Positions 52,992 through 63,900 of a stretch of DNA of 64,000 bases are shown here, one piece after another. How positions within the stretch are numbered: position 1 is the stretch's first letter; each line of letters starts with the position of its first letter. Source of the stretch: Planctomycetota bacterium (GTDB taxonomy: Bacteria; Planctomycetota; UBA8108; UBA1146); NCBI GenBank assembly GCA_016776905.1, contig JADHSM010000012.1:45414-109413 (forward strand). The letters are read 5' to 3'. The notes under the pieces are model-generated. The model had not been told where the DNA came from. It searched no databases and saw nothing but the letters and a program-made list of their open reading frames with translations. The position numbers and the translations under genes were made by a program.

Positions 52992-55900
52992 ATGCCATTC
53001 AATCAGCAATCGAATCGAGCAAATCCTGTGATTAGATTCCGTTCAGCTAACTTCTTTGTCGCTGCAATTCTTGTCTTGGGTGTGGTGGGCTGTGATAACG
53101 AAAAGTTTACCCCGCCGCCGACCGAAGCCGAGTTCTCCGTGGGAGCTTTTTCAGTTCCCTATCCGTCTGATGTGTTTATCACATACGCCGCTCTCAATGA
53201 GGCCGCGTTGGTGCAAGCTGGGGCACCCGGAGCATCGCTCACCAATACTCCCATTATTCCCAGTGCGGAAGATGCGAGCGATACCGGAGATGTTCTGATC
53301 GCTCAGGGATTCTTGGATGGCTTCTCAGTGACAATGCCGATGCAATTGGACTTCACTCACAATCTGGATCCTTCCACGGTTGTGGGAGGTCAAACGGTTC
53401 GGGTGTTTGAGATCTCGATCTCGCCTCCGAGTGCGACATTCGCAGCCAGTGGTGCTCCCATAGCAATGCCGACCAGCATCATTAGAGAGTTTCAGGCAGA
53501 CTCTGATTACAGCGTCTCCATGTCAAAGAGCGTGGGTTACCAAATAGTCGTGAGACCTCGAATCCCATGGCCAGCCTCCGACAATGTTTCTTTAGGAGGA
53601 CAGAGTCGGGGTATTCTCGTCGCTGTCACCAATGGCGTGAGAGATTTCCGTGGGAATCCGATTATTCGATCGGATCAATACGATCGAATGGCCAATCAGA
53701 TTGACTCTGATACTGGGATCGAATCCATCGATGCATTTGCGAACAGCGTCGGCGCTATGGTAGGTAGCAGCCTTCAACTCTTGGCGGCTCAGGGAATGAA
53801 CCCCGCTGACATTGTCGTCTCCAACAGTTTTACCTGTCAAAGTGTGAATGATGTGATCGACGAGGCCGTCTCCGATACATTGGATTCGGGTCCGTTTGCG
53901 ACCACGCCCAGTATTGGCGTTCCTACTGTTGATACGGTGGCCGGTTTTCTCATAGCTACAGGAGTGTTGACTCCAGAGCAAGCAGCTGGATTGCCGACGA
54001 ATCCGAACATGTCTCAAGGAACAATTACGCTGCCCACTATCTATCCTGGAAGTGCGGATCCCAGTACTTGGCTTTCTGCCGCCCAAGGTTACCTCAATAC
54101 AGATAATGACTCTGTCGTCTATCAGAGTACGAGCGCAGCGCCCAATCCTGCGTTTCCAACACGGTACAACCCCGATACTAAATTCTTGGGGACGGCAGAG
54201 GTCCCTGTGACCATTTTCACTCCAAGCTCTCCCAGCTCTCCCGGACCTTGGCCGACCATCATTTTCCAGCATGGTATCACTCGTTCCAGATTCGATGCTT
54301 CAGCAGTGGCACCGCTCTTCGCCGCTTTTGGATTCGCAACTATCGCAATGGATGCTCCCCTCCATGGAACTTCTGCAGCGAATCCTTATTGCACGCAGTT
54401 GGGTGGCGCTGCGAGTGGATTCGGTTTACCGGGTTCTGAACGCTCCTTTGGTATGGATTTGATTAATAACGAAACAGGGGAACCGGGCTTCGATGGAATT
54501 CCCGATGAATCTGGAACATATTTCCTCAACTTCCCAAGTCTCATCAGTTCTCGTGCCGTGTGGACACAAGCGGTTTGTGATCTGAATGCACTCGCAACAG
54601 CCATTCCGACCTGGGACATAGGCGATTCTGCTGGTATCGCGGATGGAATTCCTGATTTCACAGGCGATGTTTACTATGTTGGACAATCATTGGGTGCTCT
54701 CATTGGTACCACCTTCTTGAGTTCCGCCGAAAAGGGATTGATCAAAGGTGCTGAACTCAATGTTGGAGGTGGACATGTTGCAAAGCTCCTCGAAAACTCT
54801 CCCAACTACAATCCACGATTGATGGCATTCTTTGAGGGAGAAGGGCTCGTTCAGGGAAGTACTACTGCGGAGCAGGCTTTGAATGTGATTTCGTCCGTTG
54901 CTGACGGCATCGATCCTATCAATCATGTTCGAAGGGCAGCAGGGAATACCAACCTGAGAATGTCATTTGTTGCGGGGGGTAATCCCGCTGAAAATTTCTT
55001 GGTAGATACTGCCGGAAATACAACACCTCTCGGATATTTCCCGCCTGACCTCGTCGTTCCGACGGATTCACTTGGAACAGGATTTTATGCGGATTATCTG
55101 GGTTACCCCATTTCCGGAATCCCCACATCCGGATCGGATGATAATCGGCTTTACACTGGAATCGTTGAGCCGAGTTACCTCGGCGGTGGTTTTCCGATGA
55201 TGAGAATGGCATCTATGCCAAAGATGAAGTTGGGGAATAACAATTTTCCACAAGGATTTATTCCACAAGGAGGATTGGTTTACAAAACAGGTGATCATGG
55301 CGTCTTTGCGGATCCCACTTCCGATCCTGGTTATTCGATGCAAGCATCGATTTCCTCCGCTTTCTTCCGTTTGACCACTTTAGGTTCAGACAGTTTTAGA
55401 GTGAATATTCCCGCCGGAGCTTTGGGGAATGTTCCCAAGGTAGATATTCTGGACGAATCTGATTTGGTCATCTCTGTCGAAGCGGGTAGCACTTTGTTGG
55501 GTTCGATCACAGTTTCAGAAACCGGGGACAGCAACTCACCGATAGAAGCGGTGTTTGATACAAATGGAGAGTCGGGCTCATTGGCCGCAGCTGCCGCTGC
55601 TTACGGTGCTCACCACTTCAACTGGTATCAGGTCGTCACGTCGGATGACCTCCCCCCAAATGCTCCAAGTGGTGATCTGAATGCTGTCGGTGCATTACTG
55701 AGTTCACCCCGTATCAGTCCTCCTTCGGGCGGAACGGGCCAAACTGCAATCGCAGCGGATAATGGTGTCTATGCAGACGACAAGCCTTGGCTTTGGAATG
55801 AAATCCAAGTCGACCCCTCTGCATTTTCCATCGATCAAGATGCCGAGCTTGAAGATTTCTTCGGTGTCAGAGAATTTACGGACAACGTCGGCGCTCCCGC

Positions 55901-56204
55901 ACCAGCCGGAACTAATCAGGCCGTCGGAGATCCTTCCCTGCAGACCACTTTGAGCTACGACATGGGACCATGGTTGGGTGTCGTCGATGAAATTGCTGGA
56001 GGATCAGGAGATCGAGTCGAAGTTCGAGTATGGCTTGTTGCTGTCGACGTCAATGGAGATGCGGTTAGAGTCCTGCGTGGATTTACGTTCCAAGTGGGTG
56101 AAAACAATGCTTCAGGATCTTACGTGTCCGTAAATTCTGGCGCTGCTGAGCTACCAGGATCTGCAGGCTCGACCGGTGACGATGGTTTGTTGGGTTCCTT
56201 TTAA
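52992..56204 (+). CDS. Large lipase-like surface lipoprotein (VolA/Pla-1 style)
   Basis: About 1070 residues from ATG 52992, which has GGGAGGAAG upstream. Lipoprotein signal: FFVAAILVLGVVGCDN with the lipobox Cys. Then a beta-rich N-terminal domain with the bacterial Ig-like/lipase-N pattern (FTHNLDPSTVVGGQTVRVFE). The alpha/beta-hydrolase core has ITPTIIFQHGITRSRFDAS-like text (HGITRSR), AMDAPLHG and the nucleophile elbow YYVGQSLGALIG (G-x-S-x-G). A candidate Asp and His lie later (TGDHGVFADP). The last 250 residues are beta-rich without a clear family. It resembles extracellular lipases of the Pla-1/VolA type; esterase activity is inferred. Ends before a strong terminator. Confidence 0.8.
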   Translation: MPFNQQSNRANPVIRFRSANFFVAAILVLGVVGCDNEKFTPPPTEAEFSVGAFSVPYPSDVFITYAALNEAALVQAGAPGASLTNTPIIPSAEDASDTGDVLIAQGFLDGFSVTMPMQLDFTHNLDPSTVVGGQTVRVFEISISPPSATFAASGAPIAMPTSIIREFQADSDYSVSMSKSVGYQIVVRPRIPWPASDNVSLGGQSRGILVAVTNGVRDFRGNPIIRSDQYDRMANQIDSDTGIESIDAFANSVGAMVGSSLQLLAAQGMNPADIVVSNSFTCQSVNDVIDEAVSDTLDSGPFATTPSIGVPTVDTVAGFLIATGVLTPEQAAGLPTNPNMSQGTITLPTIYPGSADPSTWLSAAQGYLNTDNDSVVYQSTSAAPNPAFPTRYNPDTKFLGTAEVPVTIFTPSSPSSPGPWPTIIFQHGITRSRFDASAVAPLFAAFGFATIAMDAPLHGTSAANPYCTQLGGAASGFGLPGSERSFGMDLINNETGEPGFDGIPDESGTYFLNFPSLISSRAVWTQAVCDLNALATAIPTWDIGDSAGIADGIPDFTGDVYYVGQSLGALIGTTFLSSAEKGLIKGAELNVGGGHVAKLLENSPNYNPRLMAFFEGEGLVQGSTTAEQALNVISSVADGIDPINHVRRAAGNTNLRMSFVAGGNPAENFLVDTAGNTTPLGYFPPDLVVPTDSLGTGFYADYLGYPISGIPTSGSDDNRLYTGIVEPSYLGGGFPMMRMASMPKMKLGNNNFPQGFIPQGGLVYKTGDHGVFADPTSDPGYSMQASISSAFFRLTTLGSDSFRVNIPAGALGNVPKVDILDESDLVISVEAGSTLLGSITVSETGDSNSPIEAVFDTNGESGSLAAAAAAYGAHHFNWYQVVTSDDLPPNAPSGDLNAVGALLSSPRISPPSGGTGQTAIAADNGVYADDKPWLWNEIQVDPSAFSIDQDAELEDFFGVREFTDNVGAPAPAGTNQAVGDPSLQTTLSYDMGPWLGVVDEIAGGSGDRVEVRVWLVAVDVNGDAVRVLRGFTFQVGENNASGSYVSVNSGAAELPGSAGSTGDDGLLGSF

Positions 56205-56222
56205 AAGGATATTCTGATCGAA

Positions 56223-56262
56223 ACGAGGGGTGCTTCTTTGGAAGCACCCCTCGTTTTTTTTT
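56223..56262 (+). terminator. Intrinsic terminator after the lipase-like gene
   Basis: ACGAGGGGTGCTTC (56223-56236) pairs perfectly with GAAGCACCCCTCGT (56241-56254) around TTTG. Nine T follow to 56262. Confidence 0.96.
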
Positions 56263-56328
56263 GGTCGAGCCCTCGGAAAGATTCGGACCTGTATAGAGAT
56301 CAATCTTCGAAGACCTGTGAGTGCATAA

Positions 56329-56889
56329 ATGAGAAAGAAGTCACGCAGTATGGAGAATAAAGATGGTGTGAGACTCATGGAGGAATTGAATTCTCTCGGA
56401 GAGTTTTGTCGTTCTTCCAACGTCGCAAACCTGTTGATTCCTGAGATTTCTCACTGGTCTATCGGCCAACATATTCATCACGTGTTAAAGGCCGACCGAT
56501 TGAACTTCAAAGCGGCAGAGGTAATTTTGTCGGGTAAAGGATCCCCATGGTCCGACAAGTCGATCGCCGTGGAGCATCCCGTGATGAAAACGGGAGTGAT
56601 TCCGAGAGGGGTGTCGAAGGCTCCGGAGTTTGTTCAACCACCAAAGAAGATAGATGTCGCTGATCTTGAGGCCTTGAGACTCAAGGTGATGGATCTTTGG
56701 CAAGGTGTGCTTCCCGCATTGCAGGAAGATCAGGAGGAATGGGGAATGATTCCTCATCATGCCCTTGGAGAATTGGGCGCACTCGATTGGCTTCGGTTTG
56801 CATGGATCCATTCACGTCATCACGGTGAGATCGCACGCGAGATTTGGGCGGCCCGTGGATCGAAGTCTGATTCAGATTCAGGCCCCTAA
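56329..56889 (+). CDS. DinB-like four-helix protein
   Basis: A 186-residue helical protein of the DinB/DUF1569 kind. The metal-binding His pattern is visible: HWSIGQHIHHVLKA (N-terminal), then RFAWIHSRHHGEIAREIW (C-terminal). The middle part has PEFVQPPKKIDVADL. Family members act as thiol-dependent transferases or unknown detoxification enzymes; the exact role is not clear. ATG 56329 is taken; ATG 56350 is possible. It is isolated between a terminator and the TonB receptor gene. Confidence 0.75.
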   Translation: MRKKSRSMENKDGVRLMEELNSLGEFCRSSNVANLLIPEISHWSIGQHIHHVLKADRLNFKAAEVILSGKGSPWSDKSIAVEHPVMKTGVIPRGVSKAPEFVQPPKKIDVADLEALRLKVMDLWQGVLPALQEDQEEWGMIPHHALGELGALDWLRFAWIHSRHHGEIAREIWAARGSKSDSDSGP

Positions 56890-56966
56890 AAATGACGATT
56901 CCAAAAAGGATAGAGGCCTGAGAAGCTCTGAAGTCACTTCAATGATCTATTGAAGCGATGATCAAA

Positions 56967-56983
56967 GTTGCCAAATTGGCAAC
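56967..56983. promoter_or_regulatory. Perfect 17-bp palindrome upstream of the TonB receptor
   Basis: GTTGCCAA-A-TTGGCAAC is perfectly symmetric. It lies 90 bp upstream of the receptor start at 57073. A dimeric repressor operator is the likely explanation; the regulator is not identified. Confidence 0.6.
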
Positions 56984-57072
56984 ACCGCTCTTGCCATATA
57001 GACAAGTTCATATATTCTCAGATCTGCTGACCGGCGTAAGATTTGAGACTCTGTCGAGAATCAGGAGATCAT

Positions 57073-59193
57073 ATGATCGTTTCTTGTCTTCTTCTCTGTT
57101 CAATTCTCCAGCAACTGCCCCTAGATTCTGACAAGACACTTCTCGATGTCCAAGTGGAGACGAATTCCGAAACGACAGATAGTGTCGAAGAAATTCAGAT
57201 CGTGGGTCAGCGAAGAGTTCCAGGGTCTCTCCTCAGTCGGTCTTATCTCAGCCTTGAGGATGGAATCGAGGATCGAGGAATCTTTGCGCGGACGATTGGG
57301 GATCAACTGGATCAGGTGCCAGGGGTTCATCTGCAGAGGACCTCATACGGACAAGTCTCTCCGTTCTTGAGAGGCTTGACGGGGTTCAGAACTCTCGCGC
57401 TGATCGATGGAATACGTCTGAACAATTCCACATTCAGATCCGGACCCAATCAATACGTCTCGTTCATCGATCCCTTGATTCTCGATTCGACGGAAATCGT
57501 TTTTGGTCCCGGTTCGGTACTTCACGGAAGCGACGCTGCTGGGGGTGTGATTCAGATGTCTTCGCGAATTCCTCGACCTGGTTATCAAAACGGGGAGGGG
57601 AGTCGATTCTTTCAGAGATTGTCCAGTGCTGAGCAATCTTCAATATCAAGGATTGAATACGAATCGATTTCTGATGAAACCGCCTTTGGTTTTGGCGCGA
57701 GCTTGAAAAGTTATGGAGACTTCTATGCGGGAGCAGAGGAAGGACTTCAAGAAGAAACGGGCTATAGTGAAAGCAGTGCAAATTTCTCGGTTGTTCATGA
57801 TCTCGAAAATAACCTGACATTGCAGTTCGTTGTCCAGTCGCATCGCCAGGATGATGTCCCAAGAACTCATTCGACTATCTATGGGAGTACTTGGGAGGGA
57901 CTCGTTGCCGGGTCTGATCTGAAGAGGAATCTCGATGGTGAACGGGATCTCGTTTACTTGAGAGTTTTTCAAAATCATGGTCCCCAGAGTGCCTCGAGGT
58001 GGACTATTTCTCGTCAGGATATCACTGATGAGGAAGATAGGATTCGCTCCAGTGGTGTTCTTCGACAGCAGGGAGTCGCTACAGAAGCTATGGGAGTAGC
58101 GTATGACTGGTTCGGGTATTCTGAATTGGGACCACTCTCTACTGGGCTTGAGTGGACACACGAGCAGGTCGATTCTTATTTCCGCCAGTATGACGCGCTC
58201 GGAAACCTTGATGTTGTTCGTCCCAGAGGCCCCGTCGCTGACGATTCTACATATGACTGGTTGGGAGCATACGTTCAACAAGTCGTCCCAGTGACTCAAA
58301 ATACCCGTTTGAATTTAGGGGCCAGAGCGAGTTGGGCACAGGCTGATGCCGAGAAGGTGGATCCTGATCCTACCGATGCCGAAGATTTCGGGCCGGTGAA
58401 GGAGGATTGGGGTAGTCTTGTCGGCAGTATTCGTGCGATTCACAGCGGTTCCGATTCATGGGAAATGTTTGGCGGCTTGTCTCAAGCGTTTAGAGCTCCC
58501 AACTTGTCAGATTTGACGCGATTTGATGCCGCCAGTAGTGGTGATGCTGAAATACCGGCGACAGATTTGGATCCGGAAAGATTTTTGACGGGGGAGTTGG
58601 GCGCTCGATACAAAAATGGGTCTCAGGAACTGGAAACAGTTCTTTGGTACAGTTGGCTCGACGGGTTGATCGTCAGATTTCCAACAGGTGACGTGAATTC
58701 CGATGGAGACACGATCGTGACCAAGAAAAACTCAGGAGATGGTTTTGCCAACGGTCTTGATATTAGGTACGTAAATCGGTGGGGTACCGATTGGACTCTC
58801 TCAGGCTCAGCAAGTTGGATCACAGGAGATCTCGATACTCCGGTCGCACCTGGGGTCAGTGAGACAGCACCTTTATCAAGGTTGGCTCCTGCGATGGTAC
58901 GTATTGCTTTGAAAAAACAGTTCTCAAATCAGATAGAATTATTGAGCGTTCTTACAGCCGCCGATCGACAAGATCGTCTTTCTCCGCGAGACATCGCTGA
59001 TGTCCAACGTATTCCGGTGGGAGGGACTCCTGGCTATATCGTGTTGGATCTACATGCGACCTATCCGTGGAAGCCAAATATAGAGATTTTCGGTTCGTTG
59101 ACAAATCTCACCAACCAAGATTATCGAATCCATGGGTCAGGAACCAATGAACCAGGATTCAATCTCATTTTTGGAGTCGATACTCAATTTTGA
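57073..59193 (+). CDS. TonB-dependent outer-membrane receptor
   Basis: A 706-residue outer-membrane transporter. A signal peptide (MIVSCLLLCSILQQ) precedes a TonB-box-like EEIQIVGQRR. The plug domain has DQLDQVPGVHLQRTS, SPFLRGLTGFRTLALIDGIRLN and FGPGSVLHGSDAAGGVIQM. The barrel has many amphipathic strands and ends FNLIFGVDTQF, with a terminal Phe as usual. YLR-type strands and NYR-like motif (NQDYRIHGSGTNEPG) fit the vitamin B12/haem/siderophore or carbohydrate receptors; the ligand is unknown. AGGAG lies 8 nt before ATG 57073. A 17-bp palindrome sits in the promoter region. Confidence 0.92.
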   Translation: MIVSCLLLCSILQQLPLDSDKTLLDVQVETNSETTDSVEEIQIVGQRRVPGSLLSRSYLSLEDGIEDRGIFARTIGDQLDQVPGVHLQRTSYGQVSPFLRGLTGFRTLALIDGIRLNNSTFRSGPNQYVSFIDPLILDSTEIVFGPGSVLHGSDAAGGVIQMSSRIPRPGYQNGEGSRFFQRLSSAEQSSISRIEYESISDETAFGFGASLKSYGDFYAGAEEGLQEETGYSESSANFSVVHDLENNLTLQFVVQSHRQDDVPRTHSTIYGSTWEGLVAGSDLKRNLDGERDLVYLRVFQNHGPQSASRWTISRQDITDEEDRIRSSGVLRQQGVATEAMGVAYDWFGYSELGPLSTGLEWTHEQVDSYFRQYDALGNLDVVRPRGPVADDSTYDWLGAYVQQVVPVTQNTRLNLGARASWAQADAEKVDPDPTDAEDFGPVKEDWGSLVGSIRAIHSGSDSWEMFGGLSQAFRAPNLSDLTRFDAASSGDAEIPATDLDPERFLTGELGARYKNGSQELETVLWYSWLDGLIVRFPTGDVNSDGDTIVTKKNSGDGFANGLDIRYVNRWGTDWTLSGSASWITGDLDTPVAPGVSETAPLSRLAPAMVRIALKKQFSNQIELLSVLTAADRQDRLSPRDIADVQRIPVGGTPGYIVLDLHATYPWKPNIEIFGSLTNLTNQDYRIHGSGTNEPGFNLIFGVDTQF

Positions 59194-59203
59194 TCAGATT
59201 CAA

Positions 59204-60208
59204 TCATGGAGTGTGCTCTAGATTGAATTCTCCCCATTCCAGCATGGTTGCTACCGTCGCTTGAATCACCTTCGACATAAAATCGAAATTGATCGTGTCG
59301 TATGTATCTGTTGGTTGATGGTAATTTGGGTTACGGAGATTGGCAGTGTCGGTCAGCATGATGCTTTTAATATCGGCGTCCCAGTAATTAGAGTGGTCAC
59401 TCCTGGCAGCATCTCTAAATAATCCTGCAATGCGGTTAGCGCTATAAAACTCAAGGTTCGGTACGAATCGACGAATATTAGATTCAAATCGGTTTCCAAG
59501 ATCGCCAGATGAAAAGTTGCCAGCAACAAGAATGAAGTTCCCTTCTCTAGGTAATGAAACCAAAATGGGAATACGAATCGGAGCATTCTGACTATTGGGT
59601 TGGTGGGTGGAATATCCGATCATTTCTAAGTTGATAAGGCCTTCGACTGACGATTGCTTATTCTCAGTAATACGGTCTACATGCGCACGGCTTCCTATGA
59701 GTCCGATTTCTTCAGCAGCGAAGAAGCAAAACCGAACAGTCTTTGCGGGGACTGCGTTCTTTAGAACTCTTGCCGCTTCAAGAACACCGACCACACCAGT
59801 GCCATTGTCATCTGCCCCGACACAGTTTTTGACAGTGTCATAATGGGCGCCCAATTCGATGACGATCTCAGGTGAAACACTTCCTCGTATTTCTGCCATT
59901 AGATTGTATTGATCAACTCCGAGCCATTGACCCGCGGATTCCCTATAAGTGGTGTATCCCATCGTTTTGAGACGATTTTCTAAATAGGACAAAGTTGTTT
60001 CGGTTTGGTCGGCGTCTCCACTGAATCGAGGACCGAGCTCGACGAGTTCCTTCAGTTGGCTCTGACAGTCCTTTTGCGTAACCCTTGAGATCACCTCCAT
60101 CACATTTTCTGGAGATATCCGAGTCGTAGAGCACCCGCAAAGACTCATAAGAAGGAAGCAAAGCAGTGTGTTCGTTGCGAAAAGCCAGTGCGTCGTCTTT
60201 GCTAGCAT
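59204..60208 (-). CDS. M28-family zinc aminopeptidase, lipoprotein
   Basis: A 334-residue exported metallopeptidase. The signal and lipobox are FATNTLLCFLLMSLCGCST. Zinc-binding and catalytic residues of M28: GAHYDTV (His, Asp), GADDNGTG (bridging Asp), FFAAEEIGL (catalytic Glu pair), NLEMIGYS (ligand), and a final His in NPNYHQPTDTYD. The carboxylate in NLEMIGY is Glu rather than the usual Asp. It would remove N-terminal residues from peptides in the periplasm. ATG 60208 is chosen because AAAGGA is upstream; a longer frame reaches 60352 but overlaps the next gene. Convergent with the TonB receptor gene. Confidence 0.88.
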   Translation of the reverse strand: MLAKTTHWLFATNTLLCFLLMSLCGCSTTRISPENVMEVISRVTQKDCQSQLKELVELGPRFSGDADQTETTLSYLENRLKTMGYTTYRESAGQWLGVDQYNLMAEIRGSVSPEIVIELGAHYDTVKNCVGADDNGTGVVGVLEAARVLKNAVPAKTVRFCFFAAEEIGLIGSRAHVDRITENKQSSVEGLINLEMIGYSTHQPNSQNAPIRIPILVSLPREGNFILVAGNFSSGDLGNRFESNIRRFVPNLEFYSANRIAGLFRDAARSDHSNYWDADIKSIMLTDTANLRNPNYHQPTDTYDTINFDFMSKVIQATVATMLEWGEFNLEHTP

Positions 60209-60230
60209 CGAGGCTTCCTTTCTTGTGGGG

Positions 60231-60641
60231 TTATGTCGAGGAATCGTCGCCATTGGGTGCTGAAGTAGGTGGTTGCCAAATCTCGATACGATTTCCCTCA
60301 GGGTCTGTGACCCAACCAAAATATCCGTAGTCATTGTCTTCCGTTCGATCATCTACATCGCAACCTCCATTACGAAGTTGTTCGATCATTCGATCACGAC
60401 TTTCCACTACAAAATTGATCATCGTCTGATTGTTGGCTTGACCAAAATATGTGGTGTCTTTTGGAAATGCGCTCCAGATCCCAGGCACATTTAATGGAGT
60501 GTCTGCTGGGGCTCCCGCGAGAGTCGCACCATTCCAACCTTCTTCAATATCTAATCCCAAATGATCGGCATACCATCGTGAGAGTTCTTTTGGGTCACTA
60601 GCACGTACAAATACCCCTCCAAATGTGAGTACTTTTTCCAT
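60231..60641 (-). CDS. VOC-family (glyoxalase-like) protein
   Basis: A 136-residue single-domain vicinal-oxygen-chelate protein. It opens GGVFVRASDPKELSRWYADHLG and ends YGYFGWVTDPEGNRIEIWQPP, the usual paired beta-alpha-beta-beta-beta motifs; the Glu of IEIWQP is a likely metal ligand. It may be a dimer and might act in detoxification or antibiotic resistance, but the substrate is unknown. GAAGGAGACACC precedes ATG 60641. It lies 22 bp upstream of the M28 gene on the same strand and is probably co-transcribed with it. Confidence 0.88.
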   Translation of the reverse strand: MEKVLTFGGVFVRASDPKELSRWYADHLGLDIEEGWNGATLAGAPADTPLNVPGIWSAFPKDTTYFGQANNQTMINFVVESRDRMIEQLRNGGCDVDDRTEDNDYGYFGWVTDPEGNRIEIWQPPTSAPNGDDSST

Positions 60642-60969
60642 GGTGTCTCCTTCGTGGCTTGGGGAAATTTTCCCGGAAAGAGTCTTTGCAAAAGTGCTTT
60701 TCTTCTAAATGAGAATCTAACTCTAAATCATGACATTCGAGGCACTAAAGCATTGCAAGACCTTTCATTACGCAGGAGTGTTTTTTTATAGATGAAATTG
60801 GCCTTTAACGGCATCTATTGAGAGTGCGAGAGAATGTAGATGCGAATCCACATCTTCTAATTTGAGGGAGAGAGTCTTTTGTTTCTGGGCGTTGAAGAGT
60901 CCTGCCAACAGAAGCTCCATAACTTTTTAGATGTTCACTTTTATGGCAGTTCATCTGTTGAGTGAGGGA
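60642..60969. other. Intergenic region between the VOC and PKD genes
   Basis: 328 bp, AT-rich in places, divergent promoter region. GGGAAA-T-TTTCCC (about 60662-60674) is a small inverted repeat near the VOC start. No gene or RNA family was recognised. Confidence 0.4.
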
Positions 60970-63900
60970 ATGATGTTACAGATATCAGCAAAGATCAGTG
61001 CTCCGGTGATTTTCTCGAAGGCGATGATTCGCTTCGTTTTAATGGCTTTATTTTCGGTCACGATTGCAGGGTGTGGTAGTGGCGGTGGTGGGGGTGCAAG
61101 CCTTACACCGGAACCGACGATCGCAAGCTTCACCTCAGACGTTACTGAAGGTCCCTACGACTTGCTTGTCCAGTTCACGGATACAACTTCCGGTTCTGTT
61201 GAAGGCTGGCTGTGGGACTTTGGCGATGGAAGCACTTCAACAGATCAGAATCCTTCACATATATACACGGATTCTGGTTCATTTACCGTGAGCTTGACCG
61301 CTACAGGTGCCTTGGAATCTGACACTACTGTTTGCCAAGATTGTATATTGGTAACGAGCCCTGCACCCATAGCGAACTTCGAACCTGATACGACGAGCGG
61401 TACCTACGATCTTCCAGTTAATTTTGTTGATCTCTCTACAGGGCCCATTGATTCATGGCTTTGGGACTTTGGTGATGGAAACACTTCCTCATTACAGAAC
61501 CCAGCTCATGTTTATGGTTCTGAGGGTATCTATAGCGTTTCCCTGTTGGTCGAAGGGCCTGGAGGAAGCGATACGATGACATGTGATTCTTGTATCACGG
61601 TCAGTGCTCCTCCTCCTGTAGCAAATTTTGATGCGTCTCCAACCACTGGTGTACGTGATCTTCTCGTTCAGTTTACAGACAGCTCTACGGGGCCAGTGTC
61701 GAGTTGGTTATGGAACTTTGGAGATGGATCGACCAGCGATCTTCAAAATCCGGAGCATCTCTATACTGCAGCTGGATCATTTGAAGTGACCCTTGAGGTC
61801 ACCGGTCCCGGTGGCTCAGATACCATGATTTGCTCAAGCTGCATCAAAGTCGAAGAGCAAGCTCCTAGTGCAGCATTCACTCCATCGACCACGTCAGGCG
61901 TCAGGGATTTGGAAGTGACATTCCAAGATGATTCAGTTGGGGTCATTACAGAGTGGTCTTGGGATTTTGGAGATGGGAATACTTCTCTGGATCAGAGTCC
62001 GACTCATACCTACACAGAAGCGGGGTTGTACACGGTCTCATTGACAGTGACTGGGCCAGGAGGGCAAGACATTGAGACGTGTGCCTCTTGTATCGAAGTC
62101 CTGCATCCCGCTCCTGTTGCTGATTTCAGCTTTGATCCTGCTTCCGGTACGTATGACTTGGAAGTTCAATTCACAGATTCCTCCACAGGCCCCATCACAA
62201 GTTGGTCCTGGGACTTCGGTGATGGATCCTCCTCTACAGAACAAAACCCACTTCATGTTTACTCTGAGGCGGGGTCTTATTCGGTGACGCTGACTGTTGA
62301 AGGGCCCGGTGGATCAGATTTGATCACCTGTAATGGTTGTATCGATGTGAGCCACCCTGCTCCTACGGCAGGGTTTACTTCTTCGGGGACACAAGGAGAT
62401 TACGATCTCCTCGTTGAGTTCACGAACACATCCACAGGACCCATTTCTGAATACTTATGGGATTTCGGAGATGGATCCACTTCGTCCGAACCCAGTCCTA
62501 CGCATGTCTACACAACAGCAGGATCGTATGACGTTTCTCTGACAGTGAGTGGACCCGGTGGTACAGATACAGTCGTTTGCCAATCTTGCATTGTTGTGAC
62601 TCATCCTGTTCCTGTTTCAGATTTCGAAGTGAGCCTGACCCGTGGAGATTATCCACTGACGATTCAGTTCTCGGATCTTTCTACGGGGCCCATCAATATT
62701 TGGGCTTGGGACTTCGGAGATGGGTCGACTTCCAATCTTCAGAATCCTGAACATGTCTACACCGAAGCCGGATCATACAATGTGACCTTGACCGTGATCG
62801 GTCCGGGTGGCACAGACAGTTCATCATGCGCCTCTTGCATCACTGTCACCTCTCCTGCTCCTGTTGCCAGTTTCGATGTTTCCCAGACCTCTGGCGACTA
62901 CGATCTGCCAGTGACATTCACCAGTACTTCAACAGGTCCGGTGGATAGTTATCTCTGGGATTTCGGAGATGGATCCTCTTCTACTGAGGCAAATCCGACT
63001 CACACCTATACCGAAGCAGGTTTGTATTCGGTCTTGTTGACGGTGACGGGACCCGGCGGAGCCAACAGCGCACTTTGTAATAGTTGTATAAATGTGACGC
63101 ACCCGGTTCCTCAAGCGAGCTTCTCGACTTCAACCTCGGGGGGTGAGTATGACTTGCCAGTGACGTTTACCAGTACCTCAACGGGAACCATTGATGCATT
63201 GACCTGGAACTTCGGAGATGGCTCCACTTCGTCTGAATCAAACCCGACACACACGTACACTGAAGCGGGCACCTACACCGTGACCTTGACCGCGAGTGGC
63301 CCTGGTGGCGACGACACGGAAGTCTGCTCGGCATGTATCACAGTCGAGCACCCGGCTCCCGTGGCAGGGTTCACACCCTCCACGACGAGCGGTATCTACG
63401 ATCTGCCCGTGACCTTCACGAGTACTTCGACAGGTGAAATCAGCAGCTTGGCGTGGGACTTCGGTGATGGCTCCGGGTCGAGTGAAGAAAACCCGACTCA
63501 TATCTACACAGAAGCGGGAACCTACTCTGTCACGTTGACAGTCAATGGTCGTGGCGGATCTGATACACAGATCTGCTCGGCATGTATCACAGTCGAGCAC
63601 CCGGCTCCTGTGGCAGGGTTCACACCCTCCACGACGAGCGGGATCTACGATCTGCCCGTGACCTTTACGAGTACATCGACAGGTGAAATTAGCAGCTTGG
63701 CGTGGGACTTCGGTGACGGGGCGACCTCTTCCGCTCTGAATCCGACCCACACCTACACTGAGGCGGGCACCTACACCGTGACCTTGACCGCGAGTGGTCC
63801 TGGTGGCGACGATGCGGAGATCTGCTCGGCATGTATCACGGTCGAGCACCCGGCTCCTGTGGCAGGGTTCACCCCTTCCACGACGAGCGGAATCTACGAT

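Noticed and set aside
63238..63849. Long minus-strand open frame opposite the PKD repeats
   Set aside because: It is an antisense shadow of the repeats; its own repetitive sequence mirrors the PKD coding strand and no ribosome site or family is seen.
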